NCBI RefSeq assembly: GCF_000284375.1
Contig: NC_017249.1
Coordinates: 4,132,001-4,196,000 of the forward strand
Origin: Bradyrhizobium japonicum USDA 6
GTDB lineage: Bacteria > Pseudomonadota > Alphaproteobacteria > Rhizobiales > Xanthobacteraceae
Length of the DNA: 64,000 bases
Direction: 5' to 3'
Shown: piece by piece, positions 19,952-29,114 of the stretch
How positions within the stretch are numbered: the first letter of the stretch is position 1
Layout: the number at the start of each line of letters is the position of its first letter
Notes under the pieces: model-generated
The model's database searches: none
Told to the model about the DNA's origin: nothing
Seen by the model: the letters and a program-made list of their open reading frames with translations, nothing else
Translations under genes and position numbers: made by a program

Positions 19952-20120
19952 GTCGCTACCTTAAGGGCACCATGGTTACCATTCGGTTTTGGGGCGGTTT
20001 TGCGGCGGGGCCCGCTTGGTACCAATTTGGAACGATTCAATTTCACGGTTACCGCAAGTTCCCGCTATCAGCAGCTGCGCTGCGGACGGGGACATATCCG
20101 CAAAACTCCGGAGAGCCGAC

Positions 20121-20672
20121 ATGATCAGAAATACCAGTAACGGCTGGGGCAGCGTTTCCCGGTGGCTGCACTGGATTTTGGCGCTGGCCATCCTCGCCAT
20201 GATCGGCTTCGGCTGGTGGATGAACCACGTCCCGGCGCGTCCCGACCGCTTCTTTTACCGCTCGATCCACGCCGATATCGGCTATGTGATCCTGCTGCTG
20301 ACCGTGCTGCGCCTGGTCTGGCGCGCCGTCAACCCGACGCCCGCGATGCCGCCTGAAACCTCGCGCTGGCAGAAGATCGCGGCCCATGTCAGCCACGGCG
20401 CGCTCTATCTCGTGGTCATCCTGGTCGCGATGCTGGGCTGGGCGCATTCCGGCGCGCGTACCCCTGATTATTCCGACTTCTTCGGCCTGTTGCACGTGCC
20501 GCAATTCACCTCTCCCGACCGCGCGGCGGCGGGCGCCTATGAGGACCGCCACATCCTCTTTGCCTATGTGCTGCTCGCGCTGATCGCGATTCACGTGATC
20601 GCTGCCCTCTGGCACCACTTCATCCGCCGCGACCGCGTCGTGGCGCGGATGGTGACGGACGACGTAGGGTAG
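20121..20672 (+). CDS. Cytochrome b561-family di-haem membrane protein
   Basis: 183-residue, four-helix cytochrome b561 (CybB type), an inner-membrane electron carrier that can oxidise ubiquinol or dispose of superoxide. Haem-ligand His residues are in SRWLHWILA, RSIHADIGYVILLL, HVSHGALYLV and IAIHVIAALWHH. The ATG at 20121 with a GGAGAG site gives the normal start; the longer frame is not supported. It stands alone, divergent from murI, and is followed by a family A palindromic repeat. Confidence 0.92.
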   Translation: MIRNTSNGWGSVSRWLHWILALAILAMIGFGWWMNHVPARPDRFFYRSIHADIGYVILLLTVLRLVWRAVNPTPAMPPETSRWQKIAAHVSHGALYLVVILVAMLGWAHSGARTPDYSDFFGLLHVPQFTSPDRAAAGAYEDRHILFAYVLLALIAIHVIAALWHHFIRRDRVVARMVTDDVG

Positions 20673-20690
20673 GGGACGGTCTCTCCACCT

Positions 20691-20770
20691 CGTCATTGCG
20701 AGCGCAGCTAAGCAATCCAGAGTCTTTCCGCGGTCGCAGTCTGGATGGCATCGCTGCGCTCGCAATGACG
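20691..20770. repeat. Palindromic intergenic repeat, family A (copy 2)
   Basis: Starts CGTCATTGCGAGCGCAGCTA and ends CTCGCAATGACG, with the same AGCAATCCAGAGTC inner arm as the copies at 4013 and 58343. It separates the cytochrome b561 and GST genes, both on the plus strand, and may mark the transcript end of the former. Confidence 0.85.
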
Positions 20771-20821
20771 GGTTAGGATGCGGCGTCACGGCTGGTCCAA
20801 CTCACGGTCGCAGGAGACGCC

Positions 20822-21463
20822 ATGCTCACCGTCCATCATCTCGGCAAGTCGCAATCCGAGCGCATCGTCTGGCTCTGCGAGGAACTGGGACTTCCCTACG
20901 AACTGAAGCGCTACGCCCGCGATTCCGTCACCATGCTGGCGCCGCCGGACTACAAGGCGCTGCATCCGATCGGGAGCGCGCCCGTGATCACCGACGGCGA
21001 CCTCGTGCTCGCCGAGTCCGGCGCCATCGTCGATTACATCATGGCCAAATACGGCGATGGGCGCCTTGCGCTCCGCCCTGATCATCCTGATTTCGCCCAG
21101 TTCCTGTACTGGTTTCACTTCGCCAACGGCACGCTGCAGGCCGGCATGGGCCGGCTGATGATCCTGAACCGGCTCAAGCTCGCCGCAGACAATCCGATGC
21201 TGGCCGCGAGCAGAGGGCGTACCGACCGCGCCTTCGACCTGGTCGATGCGCGTGTTCGCGACGCCGAATATCTGGCGGGCGATACCTTCACCACTGCCGA
21301 CATCATGATGGGCTTCTCGCTCACCACGATGCGCTATTTCCAGCCCTATGATCTGTCGCGCTGCCCGAATGTGATCAAATATCTCGGCCGCGTCGGTGCC
21401 CGCCCGGCCTACCGGCGCGCGATGGAGAAGGGCGATCCGGGAATGGCGCTGCTGCTAAGCTGA
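20822..21463 (+). CDS. Glutathione S-transferase
   Basis: 213-residue soluble GST with an N-terminal thioredoxin-like domain (residues 1-80) and an all-helical C-terminal domain. The N-terminal KSQSERIVWLCEELGLPYEL carries the glutathione-site Ser in place of Tyr, as in beta/theta-like bacterial classes; the cis-Pro segment is GSAPVITDGD, then LAESGAIVDYI. The start is at ATG 20822 behind CAGGAGACGCC. Single gene; role in detoxification or redox defence is likely but the substrate is not evident. Confidence 0.9.
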   Translation: MLTVHHLGKSQSERIVWLCEELGLPYELKRYARDSVTMLAPPDYKALHPIGSAPVITDGDLVLAESGAIVDYIMAKYGDGRLALRPDHPDFAQFLYWFHFANGTLQAGMGRLMILNRLKLAADNPMLAASRGRTDRAFDLVDARVRDAEYLAGDTFTTADIMMGFSLTTMRYFQPYDLSRCPNVIKYLGRVGARPAYRRAMEKGDPGMALLLS

Positions 21464-21483
21464 GCCGCAGAACGGGCGCATGA

Positions 21484-22388
21484 TCAGTGCGCCATATGTT
21501 TGGTCGCGCGCTCGATCAAGTCGCTCAGCCTCGACACGAATTTTGCGAGGATCGGTGAGGCATTGGTTTTGTGATAGCCCACGACGAGATCGATCGTCGG
21601 CGCCTTGCCCCTGAGCGGACGGCTGACGACGGACCAGGGCAGGAAGTTTTTGACGTAGCCCGGGAGCAGCGCGAAGCCGCGGGTGGAAGCCACCATCGAC
21701 ACCGCCATGGCGATGTTGTCGGCATCATGCGCCGTCGGATCGGCAGGCCGCTTTCGCGAACATGGCTGTTGATGATCTTGAGGAGCTCGGGAGCGGTGTC
21801 GGAGACATTGACGAAGGGCGTCCCCTCCAGTTTGGCGAGGTCGATGCGGTCGAGCTTGGCGAGGCGATGGTCGCTTGGGAGCACTGCGACCAGCGCCTCC
21901 TCGATTACGGTCTTGTAGACGAGCTCCGCCGAGCTTGCCTCCCGCCGCATGAAGGCGAGGTCGAGACTCCCGCGCCTCAGGCCGTCGGCCAGCGCAGGCG
22001 AAAAATCGCTCGTCACGGTCACGTCGATGTTCGGCAGTTCGTCGCGCAGTACCCGCATAGCCTCCGGCAGCCAATCGATTTCCTGACCGGTGAGGAAGCC
22101 GAGCGCAAAACGCGACTTCTCGGGGCGGCCGGCGCGACGCGCCGCCTCGATCGCCGCATCGGCCTGCGTCAGCGCAAGGCGCGCGTGATCAAGGAAGGCT
22201 CGTCCCGCGGCCGTCAGTTCGACGCCGTGCACGCTGCGGGCAAACAGAGGTACGCCCACCTCGTATTCGAGATCGCGAATCTGGCGGCTGAGCGAGGGCT
22301 GCGCGGTGTGCAGCCGCTTCTCGGCGGCGACCGTCAGGCTGCCTTCCTCGGCCACGGCGATGAAATAGCGGAGATGGCGCAGCTCCAT
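21484..22388 (-). pseudogene. LysR-family regulator, frameshifted near the C-terminus
   Basis: The N-terminal frame from ATG 22388 encodes a normal LysR regulator: helix-turn-helix MELRHLRYFIAVAEEGSLTV to LSRQIRDLEYEVGVPLFARS, then a substrate-binding domain up to INSHVRESGLPIRR. At about 21735-21750 the homology changes frame, continuing as TAHDADNIAMAVSMVASTRG and GFALLPGYVKNFLP to the stop codon at 21484. One missing base (or two extra) accounts for it. The unshifted frame would replace the last 70 or so residues of the effector domain. The divergent SDR gene and the operator at 22394-22408 suggest it was, or still is, the local regulator. A sequencing error is a real alternative. Confidence 0.82.
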
Positions 22389-22393
22389 GAAGC

Positions 22394-22408
22394 ATACCTC
22401 CTGGGTAT
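22394..22408. promoter_or_regulatory. LysR-type operator (ATAC-N7-GTAT)
   Basis: The sequence GCATACC-TCCTG-GGTATGC at 22392-22410 is a perfect inverted repeat and contains ATAC-N7-GTAT with the T-N11-A spacing typical of LysR boxes. It is four bases upstream of the regulator start codon and about 133 bp upstream of the SDR start, the arrangement expected for a divergent regulator and target pair. Confidence 0.7.
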
Positions 22409-22542
22409 GCCCATGAGCTTACAAAGTCTTTTTCAAGGCCGCCAGCCGGCGCCAAATTACATTTCAGCAAAGGGCGCTGCACCAGCACCATACCTGATTG
22501 GCAGGGAATGGGGGTGTCGGCGCCCGGCGAAGGAGAATGACC

Positions 22543-23289
22543 ATGACCGATCTCAAGGGAAAAACTGCTCTCGTCACCGGCGCCTCGCGCGGCATCGGCC
22601 GCGCCTCGGCACTGGCGCTCGCGAAGCGCGGCGCGCAGGTGCTGGTGCATTACGGCCAGGCCGCCAATGAGGCCGAGGCCGTCGTCGCCGAAATCCGCAA
22701 GAGCGGCGGGCGGGCCGATGCGATCGGGGCCGATCTCGGCGCGCCGGATGGCCCGCATCAACTGGCGACCCGGGTGCGTGGCATCGTCGGCGATCGGCTC
22801 GACATTCTGGTTGCCAATGCCGGCATCGCCAAGTCGGCCGTGATCGAGGAAACGACGGTTGAGGATTTCGACCGGCTGTTTGCCGTCAACGTTCGCGCGC
22901 CATTCTTCCTGGTGCAGCAATTGCTGCCGATCCTGCATGAGGGCAGCAGCGCCGTACTCGTCTCTTCGCTGGCCGCCCATGCGGTGGTCGGGACGCTGCC
23001 GGCCTATGCCGCCACCAAGGGTGCGATCGACACCCTGGTGAAGCATTTTGCGGCAGCGCTCGGTGCGCGCGGCGTGCGCGTCAACGCGGTGGCACCGGGC
23101 GTGGTGGGGACCGAGATGTCGTCATTCACCAAGACCGACGCGGGGCGCGACTATACGCTCGGCATGCAGAGCTTGAAGCGGATTGCCGAGCCTGACGACA
23201 TCGCGGATGCGGTTGCCTTCCTTGCCTCTCCCGACGCGCGCTGGATCACCGGCGACACCATCCACGTCGACGGCGGCTCGAAGCTCTGA
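22543..23289 (+). CDS. Short-chain dehydrogenase/reductase (FabG-like)
   Basis: 248-residue classical SDR using NAD(P)H. It shows the nucleotide motif TGASRGIG (residues 12-19), NAGI, the catalytic Ser in LVSSLAAHAV, and the YxxxK pair in AYAATKGAIDTLVK, ending with the usual GDTIHVDGGSKL. The ATG at 22543 is chosen because AGGAG lies seven bases upstream; an ATG six bases earlier is too close to it. It is divergent from the broken LysR gene and probably its target. The oxidised substrate is unknown. Confidence 0.92.
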   Translation: MTDLKGKTALVTGASRGIGRASALALAKRGAQVLVHYGQAANEAEAVVAEIRKSGGRADAIGADLGAPDGPHQLATRVRGIVGDRLDILVANAGIAKSAVIEETTVEDFDRLFAVNVRAPFFLVQQLLPILHEGSSAVLVSSLAAHAVVGTLPAYAATKGAIDTLVKHFAAALGARGVRVNAVAPGVVGTEMSSFTKTDAGRDYTLGMQSLKRIAEPDDIADAVAFLASPDARWITGDTIHVDGGSKL

Positions 23290-23328
23290 GCCGTGGCCGG
23301 GTGGCCGAAGCGCGTTCGGCCGCCCGGT

Positions 23329-24135
23329 TCACGCGATCCGGTTCGTGGTGGCCGCCCGCTCGCTCGCCAGCTGCTTCTGCAAGCGGTCGATGTTCTGCAG
23401 CAGGCGCTGGCTGGTCAGCACCAGGAAGTAATAGCCGAACTGCGGGTCCTGAAAATAGATCTCGAGCAAACGGTCATAGGTGATCGTCAGCACCTGTCCG
23501 TCCTCGATGCATTCGATCGTTCCGGTGCGCCGGTTGTCCGGCGTGAGGAAGCCGAGCTCTCCCATGAGAGCTCCGGGCCCGATCTCGACATTGATCTCCT
23601 TGACCAGGAACTTGCCGGTGACCGTGAGGAGCATTTCCTTGGCGGGATCGCCCAGTTTGAAGAGCGTATCGCCACTGCGATATTTGCGCTCGGTCATGAA
23701 CGGCTTGAGCCACTCGATCGACATGTCACCTTCGGCCGCATGGCGCGCCTTCTTGACCAGCTTGAGCATCTGCCGCAGGCGCAGGGCGTTGATCGGAAGC
23801 AGCAGCAGATAGAGGAGGAAGGTCGAGACATTGGCCGAGAGCGCGCCGAAAACGGCGAAGAACGCACAGCCGACCATGTTGGCGACGCGCAGCGGCACCA
23901 TCGTCCGCATCAGGAGGGTGGCGACGAAGAAGCCGGCGCCGACCGCGGCGAACAGATTGGCCAGCGTGATGTTTTGGACAAAGATCTCCAGCAGGCGGTT
24001 GAAGATCGCGTCGTAGGTGACGTTGTTGGGATCGAGACCCATCTGGACCAGGATCTTTGCGATCCTGAGGTTGTCCGTCGCCGCATCCAGAATGCGGTCG
24101 AGGATCGAGGAAATGTCTGCGCTGCCGGACGGCAT
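23329..24135 (-). CDS. Membrane-bound cyclic-nucleotide-binding (Crp-like/Popeye-like) protein
   Basis: 268 residues. The N-terminal half has about three membrane helices (near 56-76, 84-100 and 103-118) after an amphipathic segment. The C-terminal half (about 140-240) is a cNMP-binding beta-roll with the phosphate-cassette-like GALMGELGFLTPDNRRTGTI. There is no DNA-binding domain, so it is not a transcription factor. The combination of a three-helix anchor and one cNMP domain recalls bacterial Popeye-domain proteins. The last residues form a short coiled-coil-like tail (LLQNIDRLQKQL). Ligand and effect are unknown. The ATG at 24135 gives MPSGSADISS; no operon partner is seen. Confidence 0.8.
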   Translation of the reverse strand: MPSGSADISSILDRILDAATDNLRIAKILVQMGLDPNNVTYDAIFNRLLEIFVQNITLANLFAAVGAGFFVATLLMRTMVPLRVANMVGCAFFAVFGALSANVSTFLLYLLLLPINALRLRQMLKLVKKARHAAEGDMSIEWLKPFMTERKYRSGDTLFKLGDPAKEMLLTVTGKFLVKEINVEIGPGALMGELGFLTPDNRRTGTIECIEDGQVLTITYDRLLEIYFQDPQFGYYFLVLTSQRLLQNIDRLQKQLASERAATTNRIA

Positions 24136-24394
24136 GTACTAACCCCGCGTAAGGCCTTCAGTCCTGGTCGGTATGCTCGACACGTATAGCCGAAATCGAA
24201 TGACGACCGCTTGAAATGAAGCCTTCGGCCGCCATGCCGCAAGAGGCAAATTTTAGCCTGATCGGGCGTTTCGGCAATTGCCCGTTGGTTGTGCGCATGG
24301 CCGTCGTGCGCCCGTGATTCGGGGCCCCAGGGGCACGGGCTTCGACGTCGTGGACCGTGACGCCCCGACGGGGCGGGGCGGAGCGCGACCAGCC

Positions 24395-25492
24395 TTACGG
24401 CTTGGCGGCGGGCTGCACGACCTGCTGCTCGACGAGGTCGAGGTGCCCCGGCAGCGAACCGGCGCGCAGCAGCATTGCGACGCTATTGGCTTCCTCCAGG
24501 GTGAAATTGCCGGAGATCTGGCCCGAGCCGCCGGTGATGGGCTCGCGGATCACGGGGGCGGAGATTACCTTGCCGTCGAGCACGATGGCGAAGGGCCTTC
24601 CGATGTTCTCCTCCGTGACGTGGGCAAAGCGCCGCGTGCCGCGGCCGTTGAAGCGGAACGAGGCGATCGGGTCTTTCGTGCCGCTGGCAAATCCCGGGCC
24701 GGCATAGCTGATGTCGTCGCCGTCGAGCGCGCTGTCCTTGGCGACCAGGTAATGGCGCTCGTCCTTGAAGCCGGGCAGGACTTCGGTGCCCGTGGGCGGC
24801 GTGCCGGATTGCGCCTGCTCCGCCGGCATCGAGAGGTCGATCAGGCGGAAGCCAACCTTGACCTTCCTGGCGAAGACCGCGGTCACGCGGGCGGGCTCCA
24901 TCATTCCCGGGATGAAAATGCGGATGCGATCCGTGCCATCCGGCAGGACGCTGGCGAGGTTGATGCCGGCATCCTTGAGGCGCTGCTCGATCATGGCGAT
25001 GGAATCTTCGACGAGATCGCGCAGCCGTGCCGCGGATGCAGCATCGGTCGGCGCGAGCCTGACCAGTCCGTCGCCGTCGTCGGTCACCGTGAGCGCATGC
25101 GATGGCAATCCCTCCGCGGCCGACGCGAGCTTGCGTGCGAGCTGTTCGCGGCCCCTGGCGTCCGCGATCTTCACTTCGACGCCGGCGTCGCGGATCGCAA
25201 GACCGGAGAAGGCGATCTTGCCCTCGCGCAGGGTCTTGTAGACATCGTCGCGCAAATCCGTGACGACGCTTTCGCGCAAGCCGTCGGTATCGACCTTGTA
25301 GACGACGCGCGAGCCGCCCAGCTTCTCCATCTTGTCGCCGACGAAGGCGGCGATCCTGGCACGCATCTTGTCGAACTGGCTGTCCTCGGCGCGCGCCGCG
25401 CGGTGCAGGACGATCGCCGAAGTCATGATCGCCGAGGTGATGGCGAGCGCGACAATCAGCCGTGTGACGCGGTCTCGCGGGGGCGTGGTCAT
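24395..25492 (-). CDS. Stand-alone SecD P1-like periplasmic protein
   Basis: 365 residues starting at ATG 25492 behind AGGAAATC. One N-terminal membrane segment (about residues 10-30) is followed by a domain similar to the SecD first periplasmic region (P1 base and head): RVVYKVDTDGLRE near residue 60, FRFNGRGTRRFAHVTEENIG, LDGKVISAPVIREPITGGSG and QISGNFTLEEANSVAMLLRA. The protein stops at LRAGSLPGHLDLVEQQVVQ, exactly where true SecD enters its second to sixth membrane helices. It therefore cannot form the SecDF channel. It may be a truncated paralogue with a chaperone-like or regulatory role. Confidence 0.8.
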   Translation of the reverse strand: MTTPPRDRVTRLIVALAITSAIMTSAIVLHRAARAEDSQFDKMRARIAAFVGDKMEKLGGSRVVYKVDTDGLRESVVTDLRDDVYKTLREGKIAFSGLAIRDAGVEVKIADARGREQLARKLASAAEGLPSHALTVTDDGDGLVRLAPTDAASAARLRDLVEDSIAMIEQRLKDAGINLASVLPDGTDRIRIFIPGMMEPARVTAVFARKVKVGFRLIDLSMPAEQAQSGTPPTGTEVLPGFKDERHYLVAKDSALDGDDISYAGPGFASGTKDPIASFRFNGRGTRRFAHVTEENIGRPFAIVLDGKVISAPVIREPITGGSGQISGNFTLEEANSVAMLLRAGSLPGHLDLVEQQVVQPAAKP

Positions 25493-25739
25493 GATTTCCT
25501 CAAGTCTTGCGGCAGGACGCTGGCAGGGGAGTCCGATGCATGTTCTTGGTCCCCGGATCGGGCGGGGAGGTTCAATGGCCACGAAGACGAGTGCTACGAC
25601 CGTAGCCGTTCGGCCATGGACGAACGCTCAATCATCCATCATTCTGTCCGCGCTCGACCGGCCATCGGCCGAGGCCTCGCCGACCAAAATGTCAAAAGAC
25701 AGGAGGCGGGGAAATGCATCTGAGGGAGGACGGAATTCC

Positions 25740-27647
25740 ATGGCGGGCATCCACGCGCTCGATCGGTTCATCGGCGACGACTATCCGGACTTCGCGACAG
25801 ACGCAGAGGTCCGGGCCTTCGAGCAGGTCCCTTACGCCGATCGCGTTGCGGCCGAGAGCACCTATGACGCCATCAGGCTCGGTGCCGCGCGTAACCCCGA
25901 CGGCGCAGCGATCCAGTTCCTGCAAAATGCCGATCCGGCCGATACCCCTGTGATGGTCACCTATCGCGATTTCGTCGCGCGCGTCACGCAGGCCGCCAAC
26001 ATGTTTCACGCGCTCGGCGTCGAGAAGGGCGACGTCGTCAGCTTCATGCTGCCGCTGGTGCCCGATGCCTTCGTGACGCTGTTCGGCGCCGAGGCCGCGG
26101 GCATCGCCAATCCCGTCAATCCGCTGCTCGAGGCGCACCAGATCGCGGAGATCCTTGAGGCCGCGAACACCAAGGTTCTGGTTGCGCTCGGGCCGATGCC
26201 GGGCACCGACATCTGGCAGAAGGTCGAGCAGATCCGCCCGCAGCTGAAACACCTCAAGGCGGTCGTGCAGGTGTTCGGCGGAGGCGATCCGGACAAGGGC
26301 ATCTTCGCCTTCAACGACCTGATCAAGCAGCAGCCGTCCGACCGGTTGATCAGCGGGCGCAAGATTCTGGGTGGCGACATCGCGGCCTATTTCCACACCG
26401 GCGGCACCACCGGCACGCCGAAGCTTGTGCGGCACACCCACGCCAATCAGATCTATCAGGCCTGGGCGCTCAATCTGCTGCTGAAGTCGAAGCCCGGCGG
26501 CAACATGCTGTTCGGCATGCCGCTATTCCATGTCGGGGGATCGCTGACGCAGGTGCTGCTGACGTTGTCCGCCGGCGGCTCATTGGTCGTGCTGTCGCCG
26601 AGCGGCTGGCGCAACCCGAATTCGGTGAAGAACATCTGGGGGCTGGTGGAGCGCTTCAAGCCCGAGGCGCTGTCGAGCGTGCCGACGGTGCTGGCGGCCA
26701 CGCTTGCGGTGCCGCCAGGCAATGCGGACATCTCCAGCCTGAAATATGCCGCCGGCGGCGGCTCGGCGATTCCCGTCGCCGTGGGCTCGGCGATCCAGGA
26801 GAAGCTGAAGCTGCCGGTGGTCGAGGTCTACGGCATGACCGAGACCTCGAGCGTGCATACGCTCGCCTATCCGTCGCGACCGATCCGGCTCGGCTCGGTC
26901 GGCCTTCCCATGCCTTACGCGCGCGTGCGCATCGTGCAGCTCGATGCTGACGGCCGCCTGATCCGCGACTGCGCAGCCGACGAGATCGGCGTCGTCATCA
27001 TGGCCGGGCCCGGCGTGTTCGGCGGCTATCTCAACGACGAGCACAACAAGGGCGCGTTCGTCGACGAGGTCTGGGTCAACTCCGGCGACCTCGGACGTCT
27101 CGATGCCGACGGCTACCTCTGGATCACCGGCCGCGCCAAGGATCTCGTGATCCGCGGCGGGCACAATATCGATCCGGCGCCGATCGAAGAGATCATGTTT
27201 CGCCATCCCGCCGTCGGCTTCGCCGCCGTGGTTGGCCAGCCCGACGCCTATGCCGGTGAGTTGCCGGTCGGCTATGTGCAGCTGAAGCCGGGCGCCAAGG
27301 TCGAGCCGGGCGAGCTGGAAGCCTGGGTGCGCGAACGCACGCCGGAGCGCGCGGCCGTTCCGGTGCAGGTCATTCCGATCGATCCGATGCCGCTGACCGG
27401 CGTCGGCAAGGTGTTCAAGCCACAGTTGCGCTGGGATGCCGCGCAGCGCGTGTTCGCCAAGGTGCTGTCGCCGCTCACTGAGCGCGGCATCGACTGCAAG
27501 GTGAAGGTCGGCGCACATGGCAGCCACGGCTCGATTGCCACTGTGACGCTCGCGGGCCTGCCGGTAGACCAGCGCGAACTCGTCGCTGGCGAGGTGCACA
27601 CGCTGCTCGATCCATTCGTGATGCGGCACGAGGTGGTGCACGCGTAG
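25740..27647 (+). CDS. Acyl-CoA synthetase (AMP-forming)
   Basis: 635-residue member of the ANL adenylating superfamily that activates a carboxylic acid via acyl-AMP to acyl-CoA. Core motifs are AYFHTGGTTGTPKLVRHTHA (P-loop-like A3), VVEVYGMTETSSVHTLAYPS (A5), WVNSGDLGRLDADGYLWITG (A7/A8) and the C-terminal TGVGKVFKPQLRW with the catalytic Lys. The start is set at ATG 25740 with a GGGAGGA site; a 5' extension in frame has no support. The C-terminal lid carries about 70 extra residues. Substrate chain length is unknown. A Tat-exported LVIVD-repeat protein follows 72 bp later. Confidence 0.9.
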   Translation: MAGIHALDRFIGDDYPDFATDAEVRAFEQVPYADRVAAESTYDAIRLGAARNPDGAAIQFLQNADPADTPVMVTYRDFVARVTQAANMFHALGVEKGDVVSFMLPLVPDAFVTLFGAEAAGIANPVNPLLEAHQIAEILEAANTKVLVALGPMPGTDIWQKVEQIRPQLKHLKAVVQVFGGGDPDKGIFAFNDLIKQQPSDRLISGRKILGGDIAAYFHTGGTTGTPKLVRHTHANQIYQAWALNLLLKSKPGGNMLFGMPLFHVGGSLTQVLLTLSAGGSLVVLSPSGWRNPNSVKNIWGLVERFKPEALSSVPTVLAATLAVPPGNADISSLKYAAGGGSAIPVAVGSAIQEKLKLPVVEVYGMTETSSVHTLAYPSRPIRLGSVGLPMPYARVRIVQLDADGRLIRDCAADEIGVVIMAGPGVFGGYLNDEHNKGAFVDEVWVNSGDLGRLDADGYLWITGRAKDLVIRGGHNIDPAPIEEIMFRHPAVGFAAVVGQPDAYAGELPVGYVQLKPGAKVEPGELEAWVRERTPERAAVPVQVIPIDPMPLTGVGKVFKPQLRWDAAQRVFAKVLSPLTERGIDCKVKVGAHGSHGSIATVTLAGLPVDQRELVAGEVHTLLDPFVMRHEVVHA

Positions 27648-27719
27648 GTAAGGGCTCGCGAGGCTTGCGCGCCTCGCCGCGAGCGCGCATCATCCTCTCA
27701 AAAAATTGGGGGGAAGCCG

Positions 27720-29045
27720 ATGCCTGAACTCTCTCGCCGCCGTCACCTTCAACAATTGTCGGCCGTGTTCGGATTCGCTGCGCTGTCCGGATTGTCACGG
27801 TCGGCATGGGCGTCAGAGCCGGACATTCCGCCGGAGGGCGTCGGCAAGGGCATCAAGCATATCTCGTACAGCGATGTCGGCGGCCGGCCCGACACCGTGC
27901 AGGTGATGTTCAACCGGCAGCACGTCTATGTCGGGCACATGTTCAGCGACGGCGTGACGATCCTCGACGCCTCCGATCCACGTGCGCTCAAGCCGGTCAA
28001 TTTCTTCACCGCGGGACAATACACCCGCACCCACCATCTCCAGGTGGCGGAAGACCTGCTGCTGCTTGCGAACGGCGCCAATATCGTCGCGATGCAGTCC
28101 TACGACAACATGCGCGGCTATTTCGAGAACACGCTGGTCGACAGCATCACCAAGGCCAAGAAATTCCGCTCCGGCCTGTCGATCCACGACATCTCGAAAC
28201 CAAGCGAGATGCGCGAGGTCGCGTTCCTCGAAATGCCGGGCTTCGGCATCAACCGGCTGTGGTGGCCCGGCGGCCGCTATGCCTATGTGTCGGCGCATTT
28301 CGACGGCTTCACCGACCACATCCTTTGCGTGGTCGATCTCAAGACCATCACCAAGCCGGAGATCGTCGCGAAATGGTGGCTGCCGGGCATGAACCGCGCG
28401 GCTGGCGAGCCGGCGACGCCCAAGGGCAAGCGCTTTGCACTGCATCACATGATCACGGCGGGCGATCGCGGCTATGCCGCCTGGCGCGACGGCGGCTTCA
28501 CCATCCACGACATCGGCGATCCCGCCAATCCGAAGCTGCTCTCGCACATCAACTGGTCGCCGCCCTTCGCCGGCGGAACGCATACGCCGCTGCCGCTGCC
28601 CAAGCGTCAGCTCGCCATCGTCGCGGATGAAGCCAATGCGGATCAATGCGCCAAGGGCCTGTTTCACACATTCGTGCTTGACGTGCGCGCGCCGCAAAAT
28701 CCGGTGCCGATCGCGACGCTGCCGACACCACGCGATCGCGACTTCTGTGCGAAGGGCACCTTCGGTCCGCATAATCTGCATGAGAACCGCCCCGGCTCCT
28801 TCCAGAGCGAGGAGACGATTTTCGCGACCTACAACAATGCCGGCGTCAGGGTGTTTGACGTCAGGGATCAGTTTGCGCCGAAGGAGATCGCGTATTGGGT
28901 GCCGCCGGTACCGAAGAAGCTGATCGATCCCCGGCCGAACGTCGCGCTCGCGGCCAAGACCTGCGATGCCTATGTGCGGCCCGACGGGCTGATGTTCGTC
29001 TCCGACTGGAACGCCGGCATGCACGTGCTGCAATATCAGGGGTAA
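27720..29045 (+). CDS. Tat-exported LVIVD-repeat (beta-propeller) protein
   Basis: 441 residues with a twin-arginine leader (ELSRRRHLQQLSAVFGFAAL) cut near AWASE. The remainder carries repeated segments of the LVIVD/YVTN type, for example HVYVGHMFSDGVTILDASDP, SGLSIHDISKPSEMREVAFL, GGFTIHDIGDPANPKLL and GVRVFDVRDQFAPKEIAYW, each ending in a strand then DVSDP-like turn. Such proteins are predicted beta-propellers on the outside of the cytoplasmic membrane; function is unknown. The many conserved His/Asp residues (HHMITAGDRG, HNLHENRPG) suggest metal or cofactor binding. Start ATG 27720 is behind GGGGGGAAGCC. Confidence 0.82.
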   Translation: MPELSRRRHLQQLSAVFGFAALSGLSRSAWASEPDIPPEGVGKGIKHISYSDVGGRPDTVQVMFNRQHVYVGHMFSDGVTILDASDPRALKPVNFFTAGQYTRTHHLQVAEDLLLLANGANIVAMQSYDNMRGYFENTLVDSITKAKKFRSGLSIHDISKPSEMREVAFLEMPGFGINRLWWPGGRYAYVSAHFDGFTDHILCVVDLKTITKPEIVAKWWLPGMNRAAGEPATPKGKRFALHHMITAGDRGYAAWRDGGFTIHDIGDPANPKLLSHINWSPPFAGGTHTPLPLPKRQLAIVADEANADQCAKGLFHTFVLDVRAPQNPVPIATLPTPRDRDFCAKGTFGPHNLHENRPGSFQSEETIFATYNNAGVRVFDVRDQFAPKEIAYWVPPVPKKLIDPRPNVALAAKTCDAYVRPDGLMFVSDWNAGMHVLQYQG

Positions 29046-29114
29046 TCGCCGCGCAACGGGAGTCGGCGACTTGTCCGCCGTGGCCACCTCTTCCGACCGG
29101 GCGACGCCTCGCCG

